From: JAVXNW01 sp036645575
GTDB taxonomy: Bacteria; Bacillota; Clostridia; Christensenellales; Aristaeellaceae
Length of the DNA: 21,211 nucleotides
Reading direction: 5' to 3'
Assembly: GCA_036645575.1 (NCBI GenBank)
Contig: JAVXNW010000048.1
Span: 1-21,211, forward strand
The notes beneath the pieces are model-generated. The model was not told the DNA's origin and searched no databases. It saw only the letters and a list, made by a program, of their open reading frames with translations. How positions within the stretch are numbered: the stretch's first letter is position 1; the number at the start of each line of letters is the position of its first letter. Positions 6,677 through 15,510 of this stretch are shown here, in pieces. Both the position numbers and the translations under genes were made by a program.

Positions 6677-7538
6677 ATTATTCGTGGTGGCGACGCCCAT
6701 TGGCAATTTAAACGACCTGACGCCGCGCGCCTGCGAGGCGCTTTCAACCTGCGACCTGATCGCGGCGGAGGATACGCGGGTGACCATGAAGCTGCTCAGC
6801 CACCTGAAGATCAAAAAACCGATGATCTCCTGCCACCGCCACAACGAGGCGCAGAAGGCGGACGGGCTGATCGAGCGGATGCTTTCCGAGAACCTCGCGG
6901 TGTGCCTGACGTGCGACGCGGGAACGCCGGGCATATCCGACCCGGGGTTTGAACTGGTGCGCGCGGCGCGGATGGCGGGCATTCGGGTGACGCCGGTGTG
7001 TGGGGCGTCGGCGGTGGTGGCGCACCTGTCGGCGTGCGGGTTTGACGCGCGCGAGTTTGCGTTTTACGGCTTTCCCCCGCGCGAGGGCAAGGCGCTGCGC
7101 GAGCACCTTGCCCGCATTGCGCGCACGGGCATACCGGTCGCGGTGATGTACGAGTCGCCGCACCGGGTGGTGAAACTGGTGGAGACGATTGCGGCGGAGC
7201 TGCCGGGGTGCGAAGTGTCGGTGGCGTGCGACATTTCAAAGCTGTACGAAAAGATCCTGACCGGGGACCCGGCGTGCGTGCTTCAGGCGCTGCGCGAAAA
7301 CCCGAACGTCGAAAAGGGCGAATACGCGGTCGTGATCGACCTGGCGGGCGTCTGCGTGCCCGAAGCGGACGCGCAGGGCGAGGTGACGATCGAGGCGCGG
7401 CTACTGATGGACATGCTGGCGGGGGCGGCGCTTAACGAGGCGGCGGACGCCGCGCTTCAGGCGGGGTGCGCGCGCAACGACCTGTACCGGGCGAAGATCC
7501 GCGTCAAGCAATTTTTGGAAGGCGGATGGGCGCAATGA
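6669..7538 (+). CDS. rsmI: 16S rRNA (cytidine1402-2'-O)-methyltransferase RsmI
   Basis: A 289-residue tetrapyrrole-methylase-fold enzyme that adds the 2'-O-methyl to C1402 in the 16S decoding centre. Family motifs: ATPIGNLNDLTPR at 8-20, AEDTR at 33-37, SCHRHNE at 54-60, and the SAM-binding CDAGTPGISDPG at 82-93. Length is standard. The ATG at 6669 is preferred over 6663 from GGAGG spacing. It overlaps the upstream Rmt-like gene by 8 bp and the downstream addA by 4 bp (ATGA), which points to translational coupling. Its target lies three nucleotides from that of the upstream gene, a likely functional reason for the pairing. Confidence 0.96.
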   Translation: MAELFVVATPIGNLNDLTPRACEALSTCDLIAAEDTRVTMKLLSHLKIKKPMISCHRHNEAQKADGLIERMLSENLAVCLTCDAGTPGISDPGFELVRAARMAGIRVTPVCGASAVVAHLSACGFDAREFAFYGFPPREGKALREHLARIARTGIPVAVMYESPHRVVKLVETIAAELPGCEVSVACDISKLYEKILTGDPACVLQALRENPNVEKGEYAVVIDLAGVCVPEADAQGEVTIEARLLMDMLAGAALNEAADAALQAGCARNDLYRAKIRVKQFLEGGWAQ

Positions 7539-10500
7539 TCGCGTGGACGGACGAGCAGATGCAGGCGATCGCGCTGCGCGGGGAGAACCTGCTGCTGTCG
7601 GCGGCGGCTGGATCGGGCAAGACCACGGTGCTGGTCGAGCGGGTGCTGGGGCTGATACAAGAGGGATTTGACGTGGATGGGCTGCTGATCGTCACGTTTT
7701 CGCGCGCGGCGGCGGCCGACATGAAGGAAAAGCTGGCGCGCAAGCTCACGCTTCTGGCGCAGCACGACGCGCGGATGCTGCGCCAGCTTGAACTACTGGA
7801 CCGCGCGAGCGTCGAGACGCTGCACGCCTACTGCGTCGAGGTGCTGCGCGGGCATTTCGAGGTCGCGGGGGTGGACCCGGCGTTTCGGGTGCCGGACGAC
7901 CCGGAGGCGCGCCAGATCGAGGCGCGCGCGCTGGCGGACACGCTGGAAGACGCGTGCGCGGACCCGTCTCAGGATTTTTTGCAGCTTGATTTCGGGCGCG
8001 ACATTGCGCAGATCGGAAAGCTCACGCTTGCGCTGTACCACTTTTCCGAGGAGCGACCCGATCCCGAGGCGTGGCTCAGGCAGGCGTGCGAGGCGCTGCC
8101 TTCGGGCGATTGCGGGGCGTGGATGGACGCGCTGATCGCCTTGGCGCGCGGCGAACTCGAGGAGGCGCGCGGGCTGTGCGAGTACGCGCTGGCGCTTGCG
8201 CGACAGCCGGACGGCCCGAAGGCCTATGAGCAGGCGCTCGAATCGGATATCGTGGCGCTTGACCAAATGTCGGTGATGGGTTACGAGGCGCTCCAGGCGG
8301 CGCTGGCGCGCCATGTGCCCGAAAAGCTCAAGCCGCTGCGCGCGGGGGACGACGACGCGCTGCGCATGATGGGCGAGCAGGTCAAGCTGTTGCGCCAGAC
8401 CGCCAAGGAGCGGGTGGCGAAGGTGAGCGCGATGCTGCCGGACGCGAAGGCGGCGCGCGCCGACATGCGCCTGTCGCTGCCCACTTTTCGCGCGCTCGAG
8501 CAATTGGTGCTGGATTTTTCGGCGCGGCTGGCGCTTTACAAGTCGGACCGGTCGGTGCTCACGTTTAACGACCTGGAGCACGCGGCGCTTAGCGCGCTGC
8601 GCGATCCGGGCGTGGCGCAGGCGCAGCGGGCGCGGTTCAGCCACGTATTTATCGACGAGTATCAGGACGTGACGGACCTGCAAGAGGCGCTGATTGCGCA
8701 GGTGGCGCGGCCGGGCCGGCTGTTCATGGTGGGCGACGTAAAGCAGTCGATCTACCGGTTCCGGCAGGCGGAACCGACGCTGTTCATCGAGCGCTATCGG
8801 CGCTACGGCGCGGGGCAGGTCGGCAAGCTGATCTCGCTCACGCGCAACTTCCGCTCGCGCGGCGCGATCATTCACTTTGTCAACGCGGTATTTGAGCGGG
8901 TGATGTCGGGCGAGCGCGCGGAGGTCGAATACGACGAGGCGGCGCGGCTGGCGCCGGGCGCGACGTTTGAGGGGCGCGACCCGGCGATCGAGGCGCACAT
9001 CTTGACGGCGCCAGGCGGTCAATCGGCGCAGGCGCTACAGGACGAAGGCGACGAGGACGACGAGGACGGCGAAGCGACCGGCGCGCATCCGGGCATGCGG
9101 GGCACGGCGGCGCGCGAGGGCGCGCTGATTGCGCAGATCATTGCGCGGTTGATTGGAACGCCGCTTTTCGAGGGCTCGGCGCGCCTGATCAGGCCGGGCG
9201 ACATCGCGGTGCTCGCGCGCACCCGCTCATCGCTCAGCGCCTGTGAGCGCCTGTTGCGCGAGGCGGGGATCGCCGCGTACGCTGACCTGAGCGACGGGTA
9301 TCTGGGCGCGCTCGAGGTGCGCACGGTGCTGGCGCTCATGGAATGCGTGGCCAACGGCCAGCGCGACTTTCCGCTGCTGGCGACGCTGCGCTCGCCCATC
9401 GTGAACCTGACCAGCACCCAGCTTGGGCGCATCCGCGCGGCGCATCCGGAGGGCACGTTTGTGCAGGCCGCGCTTTCCTATCAGGAAAACAAGGACGTGA
9501 CGGCGCAAAAGCTGCGGAAATTTTTTGCGGATGTCGAGCGGCTGCGGCTGCTGAGCCGGGTGCTGCCGCTGCCGGAATGGCTGGATCTGGCGCTTCGGGA
9601 GAGCGGGTACTACGCGTATGTCGGGGGCATGGCGGGCGGGCGCGCGCGGCAGGCGAACTTGGACCTGCTGTCAGCGTGCGTGAGCCAATTCGAGGGCGCG
9701 CAGGCGGGCGGGCTGGGCGCGTTTCTGGACTACGTGCGGGAGGTGGGCGCGCTGGATGCGGACATGGGCGCGGCGCACGCGCAGGGCGACCTGGGCGACG
9801 TCGTGCGGCTGATGACTGCGCACAAGGCGAAGGGGCTGGAGTTCCCGGTGGTGATTGCGACCGGCCTTGGGCGCAAGCTCGCGGGACGGCACGGCGAAGC
9901 GGCGCTCAAGATGCACCGGACGCTTGGCGCGGGGCTTTGGTATCACGACCCGGCGCTTTCGACAAAGCGCGACACGATTGCGCGGCGCGCGATTGAGGCG
10001 GCGCAGGCGCGGGAGGCGCTCGAGGAGGAAAAGCGCATCCTGTACGTGATGCTGACGCGGGCGCGCGACCGGCTGATCTTGGTGGGCACCCATGCCAACC
10101 GCGCGCAGGCGGAGCTCACGTGGCAGGTGTCTGGGCTCACGCCGATGCGGCCGGAAAGCTTTTTGGACATGGTGATGCCGGCGTTGCTCGCGTGCGCGCA
10201 GGACGATTTGGGCACGGGCGAGGCGGCGTTTGAGGATGCGGCGTTTGAGGAGGCAGCGTTTGAGGATGCGGCGGGTACCGGCGACGCGCAGGTTCGGGCG
10301 CAGATAAGTTGGCACGACGAGGAGGTGCCCGTCGTTTCGGCGCCCGAGCACGCCGCGCAAGCGCCGCACGCGCAGGACGTGGCGCGCGCGCGCGAGGCGC
10401 TTAGGTGGCGGTACCCGTTTGAGGGCGAGGCGTTTCAGCCGGTGAAGTTGACGGTGTCGGGGCTGACGCGCGAGGCGGAGGGCGCGCATGTCGTGCCCAG

Positions 10501-11044
10501 CATCGAGCGCAGGCCCAAGTTCTTGGGCGAAAAGGGGATGACCGGCGCGGAAAAGGGAACGCTTCTGCACGCGGCGCTCAGCCAAATAGAGCTGGCGAGT
10601 TTGCGCGGGAAAGCGGGCGCGGCGCTGGTGGAAGCGGTTGACGCGCAGGTGTCGGCGCTGCTTACGCGGGGCGTTTTGCTTGCGCGGGTGGACGCGCGGC
10701 CGATCGCCGCGTTTTTCGAGCGCGCAATGGGTCGGCGGCTGCTTGCGGCAACGCGGGTTGAGCGGGAGTGGCCGTTTAATTTGCGGATGACCGTCCAAGA
10801 GGCGCTGGGGACGGAATCGGAAGCGGAGATTGTCGTGCAAGGGGTCGTGGACTGCTGCTTTATCGAGGAGGGCGCGTGGGTGCTGCTCGACTACAAGACC
10901 GACCGATTGGACGATGAGGCGCTGCTTAAGAAATATAGCGCGCAGATAAAGTGCTACCAAAGCGCGCTTGAGCGCATCACCCATCTACCCGTAAAGGAAT
11001 GCGCGCTGTGCCTGCTGAGCGCCGCGCGCGAGATCGCGCTGTAG
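7535..11044 (+). CDS. addA: ATP-dependent helicase/nuclease subunit AddA
   Basis: A 1,169-residue UvrD-type helicase fused to a C-terminal RecB-like nuclease, the AddA subunit of the double-strand-break resection complex. Walker A AAAGSGKT is at 23-30, DEYQD (motif II) at 374-378, then VGDVKQSIYRFRQ, THKAKGLEFPV-like motif AHKAKGLEFPV, and LYVMLTRARDR. Nuclease residues: His1012 in GTLLHAAL, Asp1106 in GVVDC, and Asp1119-Lys1121 in LDYKTD. Two low-complexity linkers stand out: an acidic run near residue 503, and an AAFED/E repeat near 897-913. The ATG at 7535 overlaps the rsmI stop; an ATG at 7526 is possible. The usual partner addB is not adjacent. The 3' end is 13 bp from the convergent tex stop. 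Confidence 0.95.
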   Translation: MIAWTDEQMQAIALRGENLLLSAAAGSGKTTVLVERVLGLIQEGFDVDGLLIVTFSRAAAADMKEKLARKLTLLAQHDARMLRQLELLDRASVETLHAYCVEVLRGHFEVAGVDPAFRVPDDPEARQIEARALADTLEDACADPSQDFLQLDFGRDIAQIGKLTLALYHFSEERPDPEAWLRQACEALPSGDCGAWMDALIALARGELEEARGLCEYALALARQPDGPKAYEQALESDIVALDQMSVMGYEALQAALARHVPEKLKPLRAGDDDALRMMGEQVKLLRQTAKERVAKVSAMLPDAKAARADMRLSLPTFRALEQLVLDFSARLALYKSDRSVLTFNDLEHAALSALRDPGVAQAQRARFSHVFIDEYQDVTDLQEALIAQVARPGRLFMVGDVKQSIYRFRQAEPTLFIERYRRYGAGQVGKLISLTRNFRSRGAIIHFVNAVFERVMSGERAEVEYDEAARLAPGATFEGRDPAIEAHILTAPGGQSAQALQDEGDEDDEDGEATGAHPGMRGTAAREGALIAQIIARLIGTPLFEGSARLIRPGDIAVLARTRSSLSACERLLREAGIAAYADLSDGYLGALEVRTVLALMECVANGQRDFPLLATLRSPIVNLTSTQLGRIRAAHPEGTFVQAALSYQENKDVTAQKLRKFFADVERLRLLSRVLPLPEWLDLALRESGYYAYVGGMAGGRARQANLDLLSACVSQFEGAQAGGLGAFLDYVREVGALDADMGAAHAQGDLGDVVRLMTAHKAKGLEFPVVIATGLGRKLAGRHGEAALKMHRTLGAGLWYHDPALSTKRDTIARRAIEAAQAREALEEEKRILYVMLTRARDRLILVGTHANRAQAELTWQVSGLTPMRPESFLDMVMPALLACAQDDLGTGEAAFEDAAFEEAAFEDAAGTGDAQVRAQISWHDEEVPVVSAPEHAAQAPHAQDVARAREALRWRYPFEGEAFQPVKLTVSGLTREAEGAHVVPSIERRPKFLGEKGMTGAEKGTLLHAALSQIELASLRGKAGAALVEAVDAQVSALLTRGVLLARVDARPIAAFFERAMGRRLLAATRVEREWPFNLRMTVQEALGTESEAEIVVQGVVDCCFIEEGAWVLLDYKTDRLDDEALLKKYSAQIKCYQSALERITHLPVKECALCLLSAAREIAL
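10223..10273 (+). repeat. In-frame 15-bp repeat in addA
   Basis: Three consecutive 15-bp units (GCGGCGTTTGAGGAT with one or two changes) at 10223-10267 plus a partial fourth encode repeating Ala-Ala-Phe-Glu-Asp/Glu. It lies in the linker between helicase and nuclease regions. Confidence 0.9.
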
Positions 11045-11057
11045 CGGGGGGAAGGGG

Positions 11058-13205
11058 CTATGGCCTAACCATCGTGAGCGCGATGCGGCCGCGCTTTTCG
11101 TCTATCTCCAGCACCCACACCTTGACCACGTCGCCCACCTTGACCACCTCGCTCGGGTGGCGGATGAAGCGGTCGGCCATGTGCGACACGTGCACCAGGC
11201 CGTCTTGGTGGACGCCGATGTCCACAAACGCGCCAAAGTCGATCACGTTGCGCACCGTGCCGGTCAGCTCCATCCCCTTTGCGAGATCCCGCATGTCCAG
11301 CACGTCGGTTCGAAGCAGCGGCGGCGGCAGTTCCGCGCGGGGATCGCGGCCCGGCTTGCTCAGTTCGAGCAGGATGTCGCGCAGCGTGGGCGCGCCGACG
11401 TCCAGCTCCGCCGCCAGCGCGTCAAGCCCGACCTCGTCCGCCTTTTGCAAGATGTCCGAAAGCCCGCCGCGCGCGAGCTGTTCCTTTTTATAGCCCAGGC
11501 GCTTGAGCAGCGCGTCGGCCGCCTTGTAGGATTCCGGGTGGACGCCGGTCGCGTCCAGCGGGTTTTTCGCGCTGCTCACGCGCAAAAATCCGGCGCATTG
11601 CTCAAATGCCTTCGCGCCCAGCCCCTTGACCTTCTTAAGCTCCGCGCGGCTCGCCAAGCCGTTTTCGTCGCGGTAGCTGACGATGTTGCGCGCGAGCGCC
11701 GGGCCGATGCCCGCGACGTGCTCGAGCAGCGCCGCCGACGCGCTGGGCAATTCCACGCCCACCGCGTTCACGCACGCCTCGACCACGCCGTCCAGCGCGC
11801 GCGTCAGCTCCGCGTCCTTGAGGTCGTGCTGGTACTGCCCCACGCCGATCGCCTTGGGGTCTATCTTGACCAGCTCCGCCAGCGGGTCCTGCATTCGGCG
11901 CGCGATCGACACCGCGCTGCGCAGCGACACGTCGTACGCGGGAAACTCCTCAAACGCCAACTTGGACGCCGAATACACCGACGCGCCCGCCTCGCTCACG
12001 ATCATGTAGCGGGCGTGTGGCACTTCCCGGATGACCTCCGCGATAAACTGCTCCGCCTCGCGCGAGGCGGTGCCGTTGCCGATCGCGACCGCGGTGACGC
12101 CGTGCCTGCGCATCATCTCCCGCACCTGCCCCTTGGCCGCGTCGCGCTTTTGCGCTTGACCGGGGATCGTGAAAAAGCCCACCCCGGTCTCGAGCACGCG
12201 CCCGTCCGCGTCCACCACCGCCAATTTGCACCCGGTTCGAAAGCCCGGATCGACGCCCAGCGTCACGCGCCCCTTGACCGGCGGCTGCATCAGCAGTTGC
12301 CGCAAGTTCTGCGCAAATACGTGGATCGCCGCGCTCTGCGCGCGCTCGGTCAACGTCGCGCGCGTCTCGCGCGCCATCGCCGGCTCAATCAGCCGCTGCC
12401 ACGCGTCCACGCACGCGCGCTTTACCTCGCGCGCGCAAGCGCCATCGCCCCGCACGTAGGCGCCGCTCACCATTTCCTCCGCCCGTTCCTCGGCCACCTC
12501 GACCGCGACTTTCAAAAACCCCTCGCGCTCGCCCCGGTTGATCGCCAGAATCCGGTGCCCCGGCAGGCGCGCGACGCCCTCGGAAAAGTCGTCGTAGGTG
12601 CGGTAGACGCTGTCCTCCTCGCCCGCTTTTTGGGAGGTGAGTACGCCGGTGCGCGCCGCGAACAGGCGCACGCGCCCGCGCACCGCCGCGTCGTCCGCCA
12701 CCCATTCCGCGATGATGTCCCGCGCGCCGGCAAGCGCGCACGCGCCATCGGGCACCTCCTTTTCCGGGTTCACGTAGGCGGCGGCGAGCGCCTCGGGATC
12801 GGGCGCAAGCGGCAGCTGCAACAAAATCTTCTGCGCAAGCGGCTCGAGGCCGCGCTCGCGCGCAATCGAGGCGCGCGTGCGGCGCTTGGGCTTGAACGGG
12901 CGGTAGAGGTCCTCAAGGGCGGCAAGCGTATCGCAGCGCGCCAGTTTTTCCCGCAGTTCATCCGTCAAAACGCCCTGCTCGCCCAGCTGCTTTTCGATCG
13001 CCTCGCGCCGCGCGTCCATTTGGCGCAGGTAAATGAGGCGCTCGGACAATTCGCGCAGCACCTGATCGTCGAGCGATCCGGTCATCTCCTTGCGGTAGCG
13101 CGCGATAAACGGGATCGTGTTTCCCGCGTCAATCAGCGCGATGACCGCCTTTACGCGCGCCTCGTCCAGCTTAAATTCCCCGGAAAGTATGCGTTCGATC
13201 TCCAT
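11058..13205 (-). CDS. tex: Tex-family S1 RNA-binding transcription accessory protein
   Basis: A 715-residue Tex/YhgF protein, a nucleic-acid-binding factor related to eukaryotic Spt6. The N-terminal helical region holds PFIARYRKEMTGSLDD, typical of the family. A YqgF/RNase-H-like fold starts around GVDPG (Asp319), the signature KIDPKAIGVGQYQHD is present, then helix-hairpin-helix repeats, and an S1 domain from about 645 to the end. Length is normal. The start at 13205 is decided by AGGAGG six bases upstream; the frame also offers an ATG at 13220, upstream of that ribosome site. It is probably monocistronic. No strong promoter is visible; TATAGT lies in the gap but lacks a -35. Confidence 0.95.
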   Translation of the reverse strand: MEIERILSGEFKLDEARVKAVIALIDAGNTIPFIARYRKEMTGSLDDQVLRELSERLIYLRQMDARREAIEKQLGEQGVLTDELREKLARCDTLAALEDLYRPFKPKRRTRASIARERGLEPLAQKILLQLPLAPDPEALAAAYVNPEKEVPDGACALAGARDIIAEWVADDAAVRGRVRLFAARTGVLTSQKAGEEDSVYRTYDDFSEGVARLPGHRILAINRGEREGFLKVAVEVAEERAEEMVSGAYVRGDGACAREVKRACVDAWQRLIEPAMARETRATLTERAQSAAIHVFAQNLRQLLMQPPVKGRVTLGVDPGFRTGCKLAVVDADGRVLETGVGFFTIPGQAQKRDAAKGQVREMMRRHGVTAVAIGNGTASREAEQFIAEVIREVPHARYMIVSEAGASVYSASKLAFEEFPAYDVSLRSAVSIARRMQDPLAELVKIDPKAIGVGQYQHDLKDAELTRALDGVVEACVNAVGVELPSASAALLEHVAGIGPALARNIVSYRDENGLASRAELKKVKGLGAKAFEQCAGFLRVSSAKNPLDATGVHPESYKAADALLKRLGYKKEQLARGGLSDILQKADEVGLDALAAELDVGAPTLRDILLELSKPGRDPRAELPPPLLRTDVLDMRDLAKGMELTGTVRNVIDFGAFVDIGVHQDGLVHVSHMADRFIRHPSEVVKVGDVVKVWVLEIDEKRGRIALTMVRP

Positions 13206-13211
13206 CGGCGT

Positions 13212-13217
13212 CCTCCT
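13212..13217 (-). promoter_or_regulatory. Ribosome binding site fixing the tex start
   Basis: AGGAGG on the minus strand lies six bases before the ATG at 13205 and inside the longer alternative frame, which excludes the upstream ATG at 13220. Confidence 0.85.
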
Positions 13218-13226
13218 CATGGGGCA

Positions 13227-13267
13227 CTATACAAAGACAAGTAAGCAACACGCGGCTGCTTACTCGT
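13227..13267 (-). terminator. Probable terminator after the secreted-protein gene
   Basis: An 11-bp stem with one wobble pair (13237-13247 with 13257-13267), extendable by two pairs, followed on the minus strand by CTTTGTATAG. The T tract is weak, so leakage into tex is possible. Confidence 0.5.
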
Positions 13268-13293
13268 CGTTGGTCGCCCGAAATTTTTGGAAT

Positions 13294-13749
13294 TTACAGC
13301 GCCGCAAGGCTGTCCAGAATCGTGCGCGCCGTATTTGTCGCGTCCTCGGTCTCGCAGTAGAACATGATCTCGTAGGAATTGCCGTCCGGGCAGGCGATCA
13401 CCGCGCCCACGCCCTCCCCGTCGATTTCGTAGCGGAGGAACGAGAGCGTGCCCGCCGTTTCCACGGTGACATTGCTCAAAAACTCGTCCTCGCGCCACAT
13501 CTCATAGAGCGATTCGGCCGTCATGCCGTCGAGCGGGGACATCCAGACATACATCTCAAGCGCGTCGTTTGTGGCGGCGTAGACCATGCCCTCGGAGGCG
13601 TCGTCTTGGTTAAGCTCCACCACTTCGAGGTCGGCGGGGCGCATGAGGCAGAACGCGTTGGCAAAATCCACTTGGATCAGTTCCTCGCAGGATGCCATTG
13701 CGCCAAGGGACATCAGCATCACAATCAGCAGACAGACGATTTTTTTCAT
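13294..13749 (-). CDS. Small secreted acidic protein, function unknown
   Basis: A 151-residue protein with a classic signal sequence: two lysines, then a hydrophobic stretch to about residue 18. AMA-S at 17-20 fits signal peptidase I. MASC at 18-21 resembles a lipobox only weakly, so a lipoprotein is possible but less likely. The mature part is acidic with spaced Cys residues (21, 34 and two near the C-terminus) that could form disulfides. I do not recognise a family. The ATG at 13749 is chosen because GGAGG lies about 11 bases upstream and the frame then starts at the signal peptide; a longer frame reaching 14004 runs through the promoter. It diverges from the gcv operon. Confidence 0.75.
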   Translation of the reverse strand: MKKIVCLLIVMLMSLGAMASCEELIQVDFANAFCLMRPADLEVVELNQDDASEGMVYAATNDALEMYVWMSPLDGMTAESLYEMWREDEFLSNVTVETAGTLSFLRYEIDGEGVGAVIACPDGNSYEIMFYCETEDATNTARTILDSLAAL

Positions 13750-13791
13750 GAGACCCAGCACCTCCATTATGATTGCTTCTTGCGTACTTTC

Positions 13792-13819
13792 AGTATAGCA
13801 CGTTCCTGCACACTTGCAA
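13792..13819 (-). promoter_or_regulatory. Promoter of the secreted-protein gene
   Basis: On the minus strand TTGCAA (13814-13819), a 16-bp spacer, and TATACT (13792-13797) preceded by TGC. The core GGAACGTGCTATACTG is identical to that of the rsmH promoter. Confidence 0.75.
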
Positions 13820-13942
13820 AGAGAAAAATGCGCGTTCCCATAAATACCACGCGTTTGCCGCATACGTTTTCTGCTTTTTTTATGGGTTTGTGATTGAAAT
13901 GCGGTGTTTTTTGTTCTGTTTGGATTGGATTCGCTGATTGAC
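13820..13942. other. AT-rich divergent intergenic region
   Basis: No gene is supported. CCCATAAA and TTTATGGG form an 8-bp inverted repeat with a long loop, which overlaps smaller CGCGT/ACGCG pairings. It lies upstream of both the gcvT and secreted-protein promoters and could hold an operator, but no known motif is recognised. Confidence 0.5.
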
Positions 13943-13971
13943 TTGACACTACCCCGTGATTCCGATAAAAT
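13943..13971 (+). promoter_or_regulatory. Promoter of the gcv operon
   Basis: TTGACA (13943-13948), a 17-bp spacer and TAAAAT (13966-13971). The predicted start near 13978 leaves a leader of only about 25 nt before gcvT, too short for a glycine riboswitch. Confidence 0.88.
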
Positions 13972-14002
13972 AGGGCTATCATGGGAAAGGGGGAAATGTA
14001 GC

Positions 14003-15091
14003 ATGGACAGAAAAACGCCGCTGTATGAGCGCCACGTCGCGGCGGGCGGAAAGATCGTGCCCTTTGCAGGCTATCTGTTGCCCGTTCAGTATCCGGCCGG
14101 CGTGATCGCCGAACACATGGCGGTGCGCACGGCGGCCGGCCTTTTTGACGTATCCCACATGGGCGAGGCGCGCCTCACCGGACCTGACGCGCTCAAAAAC
14201 CTCAACTGGTGGTTCACCAACGACTTCTCCGGCATGGCCGACGGGCAGGTGCGCTATTCCCCGATGTGCGACGAGACGGGCGGCATACTGGACGACCTGA
14301 TCGTATACCGTTTTTCCGAGGACGACTACATGATCGTGGTCAACGCCTCCAACCGTGAAAAGGACATGGCCTGGATGCAGGCGCACTTGCTGGGCGATGT
14401 CGCGTTCCGGGACGTGTCGGACGAATTGTGCGAACTCGCGCTACAGGGCCCGGCGGCGCGCGCCATCATGGAGAAGCTGACCGATCCCGAATCGCTTCCG
14501 AATAAGTACTATCACTTTTCGCCCGCCGTCAATGTGGGGGGCGTTGACGCCATTGTCTCGCGCACCGGCTATACGGGCGAACTGGGGTATGAATTGTACG
14601 CGCCCGCGCAGGACGCGCTCAAATTGTGGGACATGATCCTCGAGGCGGGGCGCGATCTGGGGCTCATCCCGTGCGGGCTTGGCGCGCGCGACACGCTGCG
14701 CCTGGAGGCCGCGATGCCGCTGTACGGACACGAGATGGACGAATCGGTGACGCCGATCGAGACCGGGCTTGGCTGGGCGGTCAAGGCGGACGCGCACGAC
14801 TTTATCGGGCGCGAAGAGATGCTCCAAAAGCCGCTCGTGCGCACGCGCGTGGGGCTCAAGGTGGTCGGCAAGGGCATTGTGCGCGAGCATCAGGACCTGT
14901 ACATGGACGGGCAGGCGGTCGGGCATACGACGTCGGGCACGCACCTTCCGTATCTGGGAGGCGCGTACGCGATGGCGCTGATTGCCCTTGAGGCGAGCGC
15001 GCCGGGCACGCAGCTCGAGGCGGACGTGCGCGGGCGCAGGGTCGCCTGCGAAGTGGTGCCGCTGCCGTTTTACAAGCGCGCGAAGAAGTAA
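14003..15091 (+). CDS. gcvT: Glycine cleavage system T protein (aminomethyltransferase)
   Basis: A 362-residue folate-dependent aminomethyltransferase that takes the methylamine intermediate from lipoyl-GcvH, releases ammonia and forms 5,10-methylene-tetrahydrofolate. Family blocks: FDVSHMGEARLTG, RYSPMCDETGGILDDLIVY with the conserved Asp pair 97-98, ALQGPAA, SRTGYTGELGYELY, and GLGARDTLRLEAAMPLYG. Length is normal. AGGGGG lies about eight bases before the ATG at 14003; the frame opens further upstream but over the promoter. It is the first gene of the gcv operon, 32 bp before gcvH. Confidence 0.96.
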   Translation: MDRKTPLYERHVAAGGKIVPFAGYLLPVQYPAGVIAEHMAVRTAAGLFDVSHMGEARLTGPDALKNLNWWFTNDFSGMADGQVRYSPMCDETGGILDDLIVYRFSEDDYMIVVNASNREKDMAWMQAHLLGDVAFRDVSDELCELALQGPAARAIMEKLTDPESLPNKYYHFSPAVNVGGVDAIVSRTGYTGELGYELYAPAQDALKLWDMILEAGRDLGLIPCGLGARDTLRLEAAMPLYGHEMDESVTPIETGLGWAVKADAHDFIGREEMLQKPLVRTRVGLKVVGKGIVREHQDLYMDGQAVGHTTSGTHLPYLGGAYAMALIALEASAPGTQLEADVRGRRVACEVVPLPFYKRAKK

Positions 15092-15123
15092 TCAAAATAT
15101 CACGATATAGGAGGCGCATATCC

Positions 15124-15510
15124 ATGAACATTCCCGCCAATTTGTATTACGCCAAGTCCCACGAGTGGGTGGAGTTTCTGGAAAATGGCACCTGCCGCGT
15201 CGGCATTTCCGACTTTGCGCAGGCCGCGATGGGCGACATCGTCTTTATCAACCTGCCCGCGGTGGGCGACAAGGTGGCGCGCGAGACGGCGCTGTGCGAT
15301 TTGGAATCGGTCAAGGCGGTCGCGGACGTATTCTGCCCGGTGACGGGCACGGTCGAATCGGTCAACGAAGCGCTGGACGACGCGCCGGAATTGCTCAACA
15401 GCGCGCCGTATGCCTCGTGGATCGCCGAAATTTCGGGCGTGTCCGGAAAGGACGGCCTGATGGACGCGGACGCGTATCGCGCCTATTGTGAAAGCGAGGA
15501 CAAGCACTGA
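15124..15510 (+). CDS. gcvH: Glycine cleavage system H protein
   Basis: A 128-residue lipoyl carrier that shuttles the aminomethyl group between the P and T proteins and needs lipoylation to work. The lipoyl site is Lys64 in DLESVKA, in the usual hairpin, with HEWVEF near the N-terminus. AGGAGG at 15109-15114 gives nine-base spacing. The stop shares one base with the gcvPA start (TGATG). Confidence 0.97.
   Translation: MNIPANLYYAKSHEWVEFLENGTCRVGISDFAQAAMGDIVFINLPAVGDKVARETALCDLESVKAVADVFCPVTGTVESVNEALDDAPELLNSAPYASWIAEISGVSGKDGLMDADAYRAYCESEDKH

Noticed and set aside
9671..10984. Long minus-strand frame opposite addA
   Set aside because: Same shadow pattern; no ribosome site or recognisable domain, and addA motifs occupy the plus strand.
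11157..13244. A 695-codon plus-strand frame opposite tex
   Set aside because: It is an Arg/His-rich shadow of a GC-rich gene; tex has full-length family matches and a strong ribosome site.
13820..14002. Glycine riboswitch before gcvT
   Set aside because: No aptamer-like sequence, and the promoter leaves a leader of only about 25 nt.
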